DNA of 6,005 nucleotides, from assembly GCA_964579765.1 (NCBI GenBank), contig CAZOIK010000234.1:1-6005 (forward strand), read 5' to 3'. Under the pieces are notes generated by a model. It had not been told where the DNA came from. It worked only from the letters and a program-made list of their open reading frames with translations, and ran no database searches. This document shows positions 1-5,849 of this stretch, in pieces (the stretch's first letter is position 1; each line of letters starts with the position of its first letter). The translations under genes were made by a program, and so were the position numbers. This stretch comes from DATNBT01 sp964579765 (GTDB lineage: Bacteria > Acidobacteriota > Vicinamibacteria > Vicinamibacterales > CAVVIG01).

Positions 1-125
1 CGGTCAAGCAGCAGCTGCTCGAGCTGCTCTACGGCCGCAAAGGCATCGACGAGATGCGCGCGGTGAAGCGCGCGATCGACCCCGAGTGGAAGCTCGCGCC
101 GGGCGTGCTTTTTCCCCGCCGGTAA
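1..125 (+). CDS. FAD-linked oxidase, C-terminal end (partial, GlcD-type)
   Basis: Only the last 40 codons are present. The reading frame starts at base 3 and ends with TAA at 123-125. The visible peptide contains GRKGIDEMRAVKRAIDP and then a W-K-L-A-P-G-V-L-F run. This is the usual ending of the FAD-oxidase C-terminal domain: a short helix with the pattern MRxxKxAxDP, then a PG(V/K)LF tail. Proteins with this ending are flavoenzymes such as glycolate oxidase subunit GlcD and D-lactate dehydrogenase, which oxidise 2-hydroxy acids and pass electrons to a quinone or another acceptor. The substrate cannot be told from the tail. The gene converges on the M61 peptidase gene with 10 bp between stop codons and no hairpin between them. 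The family call is fairly safe; the exact enzyme is unknown. Confidence 0.75.
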   Translation, partial: VKQQLLELLYGRKGIDEMRAVKRAIDPEWKLAPGVLFPRR

Positions 126-135
126 CGCGAGCCTT

Positions 136-1986
136 TCAGGGTCGCGAGTGCGGTCCGAGCCAGCGCTCGCGGAATTCGCGCTGCGCGGGCGTCAGCGGCG
201 ACGCGTCGACGATCTCGAGATGCGGGTTCTCGGCGAGCACGACCGCCGTTGACTTCGACACGCCGGCGCGATCCACATAGCTGACCGACACGCGCTCGCC
301 GGGCTTGTGCCGGCTGAGCACCGCGTTGACTTCCTCGAGCGACGTCACCCGCTCGCTCCCCACCTGCGTCACGACGTCGTCGCGATCGAGACCGGCGGCC
401 CAGGCCGGTGAATTCGCCGAGACGTCGGTGATGTGGCCGCCGTCGGTACGCGAGTCCATGCGGACGTCGCCCCACCACGCGCGGCCCGGCTCGCGCTTCC
501 GGACGGCAAAGCCGGCCGGTCGCAGCAGCGCCGCATAGTCCGCCACGTCGTGGCCCTCGATGTAGCGGCTGAAGAAGTCGTGCGCGAAGGCACGATCGCC
601 GCTGACGTCGGCCAGCCGGGCTTCCGCGTCGTCGATCGTGTACGGATGATCCACGTAGCCCTCACGCGAACCGCCAGGCTTTCCGTACGTCCGCCACATC
701 GCGCGCATGAAGTCGTCGAGGCTCAGCTTCCCGTCCGACCGCTCGCGCAGCGACAGATCCATGGCGAGCGCGATGGCGCCGCCGAACGGGTAGTACGAGA
801 TGACGGTGTTCGACCAGTTCGTGCGGTCGAGCGGGCGGCCGGCGTCGATGAACGGCGCCATCCGGCTCATGTCGATCGCCGATCGCACGCCACGCCCAGG
901 CGCCGTCGTCACGAGATCGACGAACCCGGCGAGCGTCTGGCGCGTGAAATCGACGCTGACCAGGTTGGCGCGCTGCAGGATCAGCGGGCCGTAGTACTGC
1001 GTGAACCCTTCGGCGAGCCAGAGCGCGCCCGTCATGTTCGCGCGATCGAGATCGAACGGCTCGATTTCTCGCGGCCGGATCCGCTCGACGTTCCAGCAGT
1101 GGAAGAACTCGTGCGCCACCGTGTCGAGCCGGCGCAGGCGATCGCCGCGGATGCTCGCCGACGAGGTCATCACGGTGCTGTTGCGATGCTCCATGCCGTC
1201 TTCGTCGGCCCACGGCAGGTAGTCGGCCAGGAACGTGTAGTAGCCGGGCTCGTAGTCGGGAAATTCGCCGTACACCGCGCCTTCTTCGCGGACGACGCGC
1301 TGCACGTCCTGAACGAATCGATCGAGCTCGGCGTCGGTGCCGGTGTGATGGGCGGCGAATCGGAAGGTATGCCCTGCAAGGGCGAACTGCCGAATCGACA
1401 CGGCGCTGAACTCCGCAGGACTGTCGATGAGGTACTGCAGGTTCGGCGCCGTGAAGGTGAGCGGTGTCGCGCCCGCATGCAGCTGGGTCGCGACGGTCCA
1501 CGGACGCGCGACGCCGGCCGGCTGCGTGAACGTCAGCGTCACCGGGCGATCGTCGAGGCCGCGGGCCCACATGATGGCGGCCGGCATGTTCACGTGCACG
1601 TGCATGGTGTCCACCGCCAGATACGTCCCATCGACGCGATCGCCGAACACCTTGTAGCGCACGGTCACCGTGGCGCCGTGATCGGTCACCGTCCATCCCG
1701 ACGCGTCGGGGCGGGCGATCGGCAGGTCACGCCCGCCGGCATCGACGGCGTGCACGTCGTACACGTTCTTGGCGAAGTCGTGCAGCGAATAGCGGCCCGG
1801 CGACGAGACGCTCATGCGCAGCTCGAGTGGAGAGGCGGTCAGCTCGCTGAACGTCGCCTCGACCTGCATCCAATGATGCTGCGGCTCTGGAATCGTGATG
1901 CGATACGCGATCGGCGCGGCGGCGTGAAACGAACGGGACGTGACGGCGACAACGAAGACGACGACGAGAACGAGACGGCGGCTCAC
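136..1986 (-). CDS. Secreted M61 family metallopeptidase with C-terminal PDZ domain
   Basis: A 616-residue zinc peptidase of the M61 (glycyl aminopeptidase) family, predicted to cleave peptides outside the cytoplasm. I chose the GTG start at 1986: its GTGA overlaps the TGA of the upstream gene, and it opens directly on a signal peptide (MSRR, then a Val/Leu/Phe core, cleavage probably after HAAA near residue 24). The frame stays open upstream to 2205, but that part lies inside the neighbouring gene and looks like Arg-rich shadow sequence. Domains in order: an M61 N-terminal beta domain at about 26-190; a catalytic domain with G-M-E-H-R-N-S at 264-270, the zinc motif HEFFH at 292-296 and a probable third zinc ligand Glu326 in LWLAEGFTQYY; and a PDZ domain at about 505-585 (GGHITDVSANSPAWAAGL). 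All catalytic residues are present, so it should be active. It is last in a three-gene leftward unit. No ribosome binding site is visible before the GTG, so translation probably depends on coupling. Confidence 0.93.
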   Translation of the reverse strand: MSRRLVLVVVFVVAVTSRSFHAAAPIAYRITIPEPQHHWMQVEATFSELTASPLELRMSVSSPGRYSLHDFAKNVYDVHAVDAGGRDLPIARPDASGWTVTDHGATVTVRYKVFGDRVDGTYLAVDTMHVHVNMPAAIMWARGLDDRPVTLTFTQPAGVARPWTVATQLHAGATPLTFTAPNLQYLIDSPAEFSAVSIRQFALAGHTFRFAAHHTGTDAELDRFVQDVQRVVREEGAVYGEFPDYEPGYYTFLADYLPWADEDGMEHRNSTVMTSSASIRGDRLRRLDTVAHEFFHCWNVERIRPREIEPFDLDRANMTGALWLAEGFTQYYGPLILQRANLVSVDFTRQTLAGFVDLVTTAPGRGVRSAIDMSRMAPFIDAGRPLDRTNWSNTVISYYPFGGAIALAMDLSLRERSDGKLSLDDFMRAMWRTYGKPGGSREGYVDHPYTIDDAEARLADVSGDRAFAHDFFSRYIEGHDVADYAALLRPAGFAVRKREPGRAWWGDVRMDSRTDGGHITDVSANSPAWAAGLDRDDVVTQVGSERVTSLEEVNAVLSRHKPGERVSVSYVDRAGVSKSTAVVLAENPHLEIVDASPLTPAQREFRERWLGPHSRP

Positions 1987-2645
1987 GAGCCGGGCTGGGC
2001 GAGCGCCTGCGACACGAAGGCGTCCGGCGGCAGCGCGCCGAGAATCTCCACCGAGTCGTTGACGACCGTCTTCGGCACGCCGGTCACCTGATATTTGCGC
2101 GCCAGGTCGGGAAACTCGGTCGCCTCCACGGCGTACGCCGTGATGTTCGGGTTCGCGAACGCCATCTCGTGCGCGACGGCCACGGCCCTCGGGCAGTGCG
2201 GGCACGTCGGCGTCGTGAACACGTGTACCGTCGTCGGCGTCGAGACGGCGGCGATCTGCTTGAGGCTGTCCTCCGACAGCGCCGACGGCCGCCCGCCGAC
2301 GAGCAGCACGGCCTGAATGAGCGACATGAACTCGTACCCGGCGGGCGCGCCCAGAAACCGGATGTTCGAGTCGCGCTCCTCGCCCTTCTCATCCTGACCG
2401 ACGATGGCGACGGCCGGCACCCGATCGACGCCGTACTGGCGGGCCTTGTCGGGATCGAGGATGAAGTTGACTTCCTCGATCGTGATCTTCTCGGAGAGCT
2501 GCGGCAGCTCGTCGAGAATCTGCCGCGTCTGCAGGCACGTCTCGCAACCGAGCGTCTGCGTGAAGAACAGCAGGCGCACGGGCCGCTGCATGTCGTTGAA
2601 TGTCTCGCGCAGGCGCTGCTGGTCGCTGGCGGAAATGAGGCTCAT
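1983..2645 (-). CDS. Tandem thioredoxin-fold protein with two CxxC sites (PDO/glutaredoxin-like)
   Basis: A 220-residue protein made of two thioredoxin-like units. Unit 1 has C34-E-T-C37 after the strand RLLFFTQ, with a cis-proline loop at RVPAVAI (Pro77). Unit 2 has C148-P-H-C151 after VHVFTTPT, with the cis-proline at TGVPKTVV (Pro191). Two complete CxxC sites in two tandem folds match the protein disulfide oxidoreductase (PDO)/glutaredoxin-like family, which makes, reduces or rearranges disulfides. The N-terminal domain of AhpF has the same double fold but keeps only one CxxC site. There is no signal peptide, so it should act in the cytoplasm. The start is ATG at 2645, chosen because it forms TAATG with the stop of the upstream gene; a longer open frame to 2873 lies inside that gene. 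The 3' end overlaps the M61 start by 4 bp (GTGA). Its physiological partner is unknown; the coupled cysteine-rich protein is a candidate. Confidence 0.88.
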   Translation of the reverse strand: MSLISASDQQRLRETFNDMQRPVRLLFFTQTLGCETCLQTRQILDELPQLSEKITIEEVNFILDPDKARQYGVDRVPAVAIVGQDEKGEERDSNIRFLGAPAGYEFMSLIQAVLLVGGRPSALSEDSLKQIAAVSTPTTVHVFTTPTCPHCPRAVAVAHEMAFANPNITAYAVEATEFPDLARKYQVTGVPKTVVNDSVEILGALPPDAFVSQALAQPGS

Positions 2646-3103
2646 TAGAAGTTGAACAGATCGTCGAAGGCCTTCTTGGCGCTGTTCGCCGCCGGACTCT
2701 GCTGCGCCGGCGTGCTCGTCTGGCGCTCGACGGTCGTGCGCGCGGCAAACAGCTGGCAGGTGTTCGTCTCGTCTTTGGGTGACACCCGCACCGTCAGCGC
2801 CTGCGTGCACTCGAATCGCGCGCTCGTGTCGAACGACGCGCATTGAATGCAGCTGTGCAAAGCGACGCCGCATCGCGCACAGCGGCCGTCCGGTTCGACG
2901 GGCAGCGCCAGCAGGTGGCCGCAGCGCGCGCAGCGGAACACCTCGTGCGAGCCCATCAGGTTCGGTGGCTTCGGTCCGTTGGCGCGCTGGAGCTGCCGCC
3001 CCGGGGCGCGCGGCTCGGCCGGCTTCGGCGCCGACCTCTCCCGCGGCTCGCGATCGCGCGGGTCGTCCATGTAGCCGCGCTGCCGGTACTTCCGGTCGCT
3101 CAT
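2645..3103 (-). CDS. Cysteine-rich zinc-ribbon-like protein of unknown function
   Basis: A 152-residue protein that I cannot name. The first 50 residues are charged and Pro/Arg-rich (for example DDPRDREPRERSAPKP) and probably disordered. The middle has eight cysteines: CARC at 58-61, CARC at 75-78, CIQC at 85-88, then C99 and C116. The first two pairs, 14 residues apart with CGH/CGV contexts, look like a classic zinc ribbon. The other four, in the pattern CxxC-(10)-C-(16)-C with ASFDTSARFEC, resemble a second metal site; from memory this C-x-x-C-x-x-F-D-T-S-A-R-x-x-C pattern recurs in small unnamed bacterial proteins. The tail is Ser/Thr/Gln/Ala-rich and ends in KKAFDDLFNF, which could be a short docking or amphipathic helix. 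It is probably cytoplasmic. It is first in the leftward unit and coupled by TAATG to the PDO-like gene. Its ATG shares bases with the divergent S9 gene start. Metal binding is inferred only from the cysteine spacing. Confidence 0.82.
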   Translation of the reverse strand: MSDRKYRQRGYMDDPRDREPRERSAPKPAEPRAPGRQLQRANGPKPPNLMGSHEVFRCARCGHLLALPVEPDGRCARCGVALHSCIQCASFDTSARFECTQALTVRVSPKDETNTCQLFAARTTVERQTSTPAQQSPAANSAKKAFDDLFNF

Positions 3104-5147
3104 GCTGATGTTATTCTGTCACATCGTCCTGCGATCTTCCGCCATTCTCGCGCTGGTCTCCGGCATCACCGTGCTGTCGGCGCAGCACGCTCAGCAGGCG
3201 GTGTCGCTCGTTCAGCTCGCCGAGTTGCCGCGGCTCATCGAACCCAGGCTGTCACCCGACGGGCGCACGGTGGCGTACATGCTGGCCACCGCGGACTGGA
3301 CGTCCGGACGACAGACCTTCCACCTCTGGCGTCAGGACACGGCGGGCGGCGCGCCCGTCGCGCTGACCAGCGGCACCCCGAGCGACATTCCAGGCTCGAC
3401 GCGGTGGTCGCCTGACGGCTCGTCGATTCTCTTCGGCCGCGGCGGCCAGCTCATGCTGATGCCCGCCCGCGGCGGCGACGCGCACGCGGTGACCAAACAC
3501 GCGACCAGCGTCAGCACGCCGAGCTGGTCGCCCGACGGCGCGACCGTCTACTTCGTCGCCGCCGATCCCGCCACGCCCGAGGAGAAGGCACGCGAGCGCC
3601 GCAAGGACGATCTCGACGCCTTCGAAGAGCACTTCAAGCCGCGCCAGCTCTGGAGCATCGACGTCAAGAGTGGCGCCGAGAAGCAGCTTACGGCTGGCAA
3701 CCTGAGCGTCGCGTCGTACCGGCTCTCGACCGACGGCACACGCCTCGTGCTCGAACGCGTGCCCACCACGCTCGTCAACGACGAGCACAGGGGCGAGCTG
3801 TGGGTGATGAACGCCGACGGCTCGGCCGCGCGGCAGATCACGCAGAACGACGTCGAAGAGCAGCAGCCGGAACTCTCGCCAGACGGGTCGCAAGTCCTGT
3901 TCATCTCGGACACGAACGACAAGTTCGAGCCGTACTACAACAACGATCTGTTCGTCATGCCCACCGCGGGGGGCGCGCCCAAGCCGGCTCTCAGGAGTTT
4001 TCCTTATGCCGTCGATCAGGCAAGCTGGTCGCCCGACGGCCGGTCGATTTTGATCGTCGCGAACATGGGCGTCCACAGCGAGATCTTCCAGCTGGACGTC
4101 GCCACCGGCCGCGCGACACAGCTCACCGAGGGCCGTCACTTCATCCCTCCCGGTTGGCACATCGTCGCCCCGGCAGGACGGATGGTGTTTCAGCTCGACG
4201 AGCCGACGCGATTTGGCGACGCCTGGACGCTGCCGATTCCGCCGGCCGGCAACACGGCCAGTCTGGCGGCTGCGCCGACGCGCGTCACCGGCGTGTTCGA
4301 CGGCGCCGCCGATCGGCTCGCGTTGCCGCGCCAGGAAAAGGTCACGTGGAAGAGCAGCGACGGCACGCCGATCGAAGGGCTGCTCTTCTATCCCGACAAT
4401 TTCACGCCGGGAACGCGCTATCCGCTCGTCGTCCAGATGCACGGCGGCCCGGCCGAATCCGACAAGTTCGGCGCGGGAGCCGGGCTGCTGCTGAACTACT
4501 TCCCGGTGCTGACGAGCCGCGGATGGTTCGTCTTGAGGCCGAACTATCGGGGCAGCGCCGGATATGGCAACGCGTTTTATCGCGACGTCGTCCACGGCTA
4601 CTTCAAACACATGCCGTCCGACATCCTCACGGGCGTAGACGCGCTGATCGAACAGGGGCTGGTCGATCCCGATCGCATGGTGCTGATGGGCTGGAGCGCC
4701 GGCGGTCACCTCACGAACAAGCTCGTGACGATGACGGCGCGGTTCAAGGCCGCGTCGTCGGGCGCCGGCGCCGCCGACTGGCAGTCGCTCTATGCGCAGA
4801 GCGATACGCGCGACGAACGCACGCCGTGGTTCGGCGGCACGCCCTGGCAGAAGAACGCGCCCATTGCGATGTTCTGGAACCAGTCGCCGCTGAAGGACGC
4901 CGCGCACGTGACGACGCCGACGCTGTTCTTTGTCGGCGAGCGTGACGAGCGCGTGCCCTTACAGCAATCAGTGGAAATGTACCGGGCACTCAAGAGCAAC
5001 GGCGTTCCCACTCACCTCTACATTGCTCCGCGAGAGGGACACCAGTGGCAGGAGCTTCGCCATCAGATCGCCAAGGCGAACGCTGAGCTGGCGTGGTTCA
5101 CGAGATACGCCCTCCATATGGAGTACACGCCAGAGCCGACGCCGTAG
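3102..5147 (+). CDS. Secreted S9 family serine peptidase (prolyl oligopeptidase / acylaminoacyl-peptidase type)
   Basis: A 681-residue peptidase of the S9 family, expected to cut short peptides. The N-terminus (basic residue, then SSAILALVSGITVLSAQHA) looks like a signal peptide cleaved near residue 27-30, so it probably works in the periplasm or outside. A beta-propeller covers about 38-400, with repeated SPDG blade motifs at about 51, 103, 143, 260 and 310 and a degenerate STDG at 209; the propeller restricts access to small substrates. The alpha/beta-hydrolase domain covers about 410-672: HGGP at 447-450 and NYRGSAGYG at 481-489 (oxyanion region), the nucleophile Ser532 in GWSAGG, Asp615 in GERDERVP and His647 in REGHQW. 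The triad is complete and the length normal. A charged stretch at 160-180, ending EEHFKPRQLW, is seen in many S9 relatives. The start is uncertain between ATG 3102 and ATG 3108; 3102 overlaps the divergent ATG. No ribosome binding site is evident before either. The exact specificity (DPP, acylaminoacyl or prolyl) is not readable. Confidence 0.93.
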   Translation: MLMLFCHIVLRSSAILALVSGITVLSAQHAQQAVSLVQLAELPRLIEPRLSPDGRTVAYMLATADWTSGRQTFHLWRQDTAGGAPVALTSGTPSDIPGSTRWSPDGSSILFGRGGQLMLMPARGGDAHAVTKHATSVSTPSWSPDGATVYFVAADPATPEEKARERRKDDLDAFEEHFKPRQLWSIDVKSGAEKQLTAGNLSVASYRLSTDGTRLVLERVPTTLVNDEHRGELWVMNADGSAARQITQNDVEEQQPELSPDGSQVLFISDTNDKFEPYYNNDLFVMPTAGGAPKPALRSFPYAVDQASWSPDGRSILIVANMGVHSEIFQLDVATGRATQLTEGRHFIPPGWHIVAPAGRMVFQLDEPTRFGDAWTLPIPPAGNTASLAAAPTRVTGVFDGAADRLALPRQEKVTWKSSDGTPIEGLLFYPDNFTPGTRYPLVVQMHGGPAESDKFGAGAGLLLNYFPVLTSRGWFVLRPNYRGSAGYGNAFYRDVVHGYFKHMPSDILTGVDALIEQGLVDPDRMVLMGWSAGGHLTNKLVTMTARFKAASSGAGAADWQSLYAQSDTRDERTPWFGGTPWQKNAPIAMFWNQSPLKDAAHVTTPTLFFVGERDERVPLQQSVEMYRALKSNGVPTHLYIAPREGHQWQELRHQIAKANAELAWFTRYALHMEYTPEPTP

Positions 5148-5154
5148 CGGCGTC
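5138..5154 (+). repeat. Perfect 7-bp hairpin around the S9 gene stop codon
   Basis: GACGCCG and CGGCGTC form a perfect 7-bp stem with the three bases TAG, the stop codon itself, as loop. It lies at the 3' end of the S9 peptidase gene. The bases after it (AGGTTTGC) are not a convincing U-tract, so it is at best a weak terminator or a 3'-end stabilising structure. In GC-rich DNA a 7-bp stem can also arise by chance. Confidence 0.35.
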
Positions 5155-5175
5155 AGGTTTGCACGCATGGGACGC

Positions 5176-5191
5176 GCGATCCGTGGATCGC
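5176..5191. promoter_or_regulatory. Perfect 16-bp inverted repeat upstream of actA (possible operator or leader hairpin)
   Basis: GCGATCCGTGGATCGC has perfect 7-bp arms separated by GT. It sits in the 51-bp gap between the S9 gene and actA and ends 7 bp before the actA ATG. Its right arm includes GGATCG, which holds the only Shine-Dalgarno-like GGA in front of actA, so folding in RNA could hide the ribosome binding region. As DNA it has the shape of a dimeric regulator site. No -35/-10 pair could be assigned in this gap. The function is inferred from position and symmetry only. Confidence 0.35.
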
Positions 5192-5198
5192 TCGACCG

Positions 5199-5849
5199 AT
5201 GTCGCAGATCTTCCACCGCAGTACGAACACCATCTCGAAAGTCAGCATCTTCGGCGCGGTGTTCGCCGTCGCCGCCCTGTTCGGCCTCGCTGAGAAGATC
5301 AACACCTCGTCCTGGGTGACCGAGGCGCACGTCGCGCGCGAACAGCCCATTCAGTTCAGCCACGAGCGGCACGTCGCGGGCAACGGCATCGACTGCCGCT
5401 ACTGCCACACGTCGGTCGAGCGATCGTCCTTCGCCGGCATTCCTCCGACGAAGACCTGCATGAACTGCCACTCGCAGATCTTCTCCAACAGCCCGTACCT
5501 CGAGCCGGTGCGCGCGAGCTTCCGCACGGGCCGCTCGATTGAATGGACCCGCGTGCACGATCTGCCCGACTTCGTCTACTTCGATCACAGCATCCACGTC
5601 AGCAAGGGCGTGGGATGCACGACGTGTCACGGGCGCGTGGACCTGATGCCGCTGACGTGGCAGGAGCAGTCGCTGCAAATGGGATGGTGCATCGACTGCC
5701 ACCGGCGTCCGGAGGCGTACGTGCGCCCGCGGGATCAGGTGTTCCGCACCGACTACGTTCCGCCATCCGACCAGCTCGCGCTCGGGACGCGGCTGGTCGC
5801 CGAATATCACATCCGCAAAATGACGAGCTGCAGCACGTGTCACCGCTAG
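5199..5849 (+). CDS. actA: Pentaheme cytochrome c subunit of alternative complex III (ActA)
   Basis: A 216-residue membrane-anchored multiheme cytochrome. Alternative complex III oxidises membrane quinol and passes electrons to a periplasmic carrier or a terminal oxidase; ActA supplies haems on the periplasmic side. One membrane segment lies near the N-terminus (about 14-31, VSIFGAVFAVAALFGLAE) with no clear cleavage site, so it should act as an anchor. Five CxxCH haem sites follow: C66-H70 (CRYCH), C87-H91 (CMNCH), C140-H144 (CTTCH), C164-H168 (CIDCH) and C211-H215 (CSTCH). This matches the pentaheme ActA of characterised complexes. FSHERHVAGNGIDCRYCHTS and FDHSIHVSKGVGCTTCHGR are typical of the family and provide extra His residues for bis-His ligation. 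The protein ends one residue after the last haem site. The start is ATG 5199, with only a weak GGA 12 bp upstream. actB begins inside its last codons, which confirms an act operon. Confidence 0.94.
   Translation: MSQIFHRSTNTISKVSIFGAVFAVAALFGLAEKINTSSWVTEAHVAREQPIQFSHERHVAGNGIDCRYCHTSVERSSFAGIPPTKTCMNCHSQIFSNSPYLEPVRASFRTGRSIEWTRVHDLPDFVYFDHSIHVSKGVGCTTCHGRVDLMPLTWQEQSLQMGWCIDCHRRPEAYVRPRDQVFRTDYVPPSDQLALGTRLVAEYHIRKMTSCSTCHR

Noticed and set aside
126..135. Possible bidirectional terminator between the converging gene ends
   Set aside because: The gap is only 10 bp and no stem or T-run is visible in or next to it.
1591..1602. Palindromic CACGTGCACGTG
   Set aside because: It encodes the His-Val-His-Val part of the M61 protein inside the coding sequence, and nothing around it suggests a site.
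433..2091. A 552-codon open frame on the + strand opposite the M61 gene
   Set aside because: It is antisense to a gene with clear catalytic motifs. The translation is Arg/Val/His-rich with no recognisable domain, as expected of a GC-rich antisense frame.
1987..2205. 73-residue upstream extension of the M61 frame
   Set aside because: It overlaps the second CxxC half of the PDO-like gene, is Arg/Gly-rich, and would bury the signal peptide at 1986.
2646..2873. 76-residue upstream extension of the PDO-like frame
   Set aside because: It lies within the cysteine-rich gene in another frame. The TAATG junction at 2645 gives a start that matches the domain boundary.
3405..4041. Near-identical 15-base repeats (TGGTCGCCCGACGGC and a one-base variant) at 3405, 3525 and 4026
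   Set aside because: They encode the WSPDG turns of the S9 beta-propeller, so the repetition is protein-level, not a DNA repeat element.
3252..4907. A 551-codon open frame on the - strand opposite the S9 peptidase
   Set aside because: It is antisense to a convincing S9 gene, is Arg/Ala/Val-rich and has no motif. It is open because of high GC.
3800..4945. A 381-codon frame on the + strand inside the S9 gene
   Set aside because: It is an alternate frame of the same DNA with an Arg/Ala-rich composition. The S9 frame is intact throughout, so there is no frameshift to explain.
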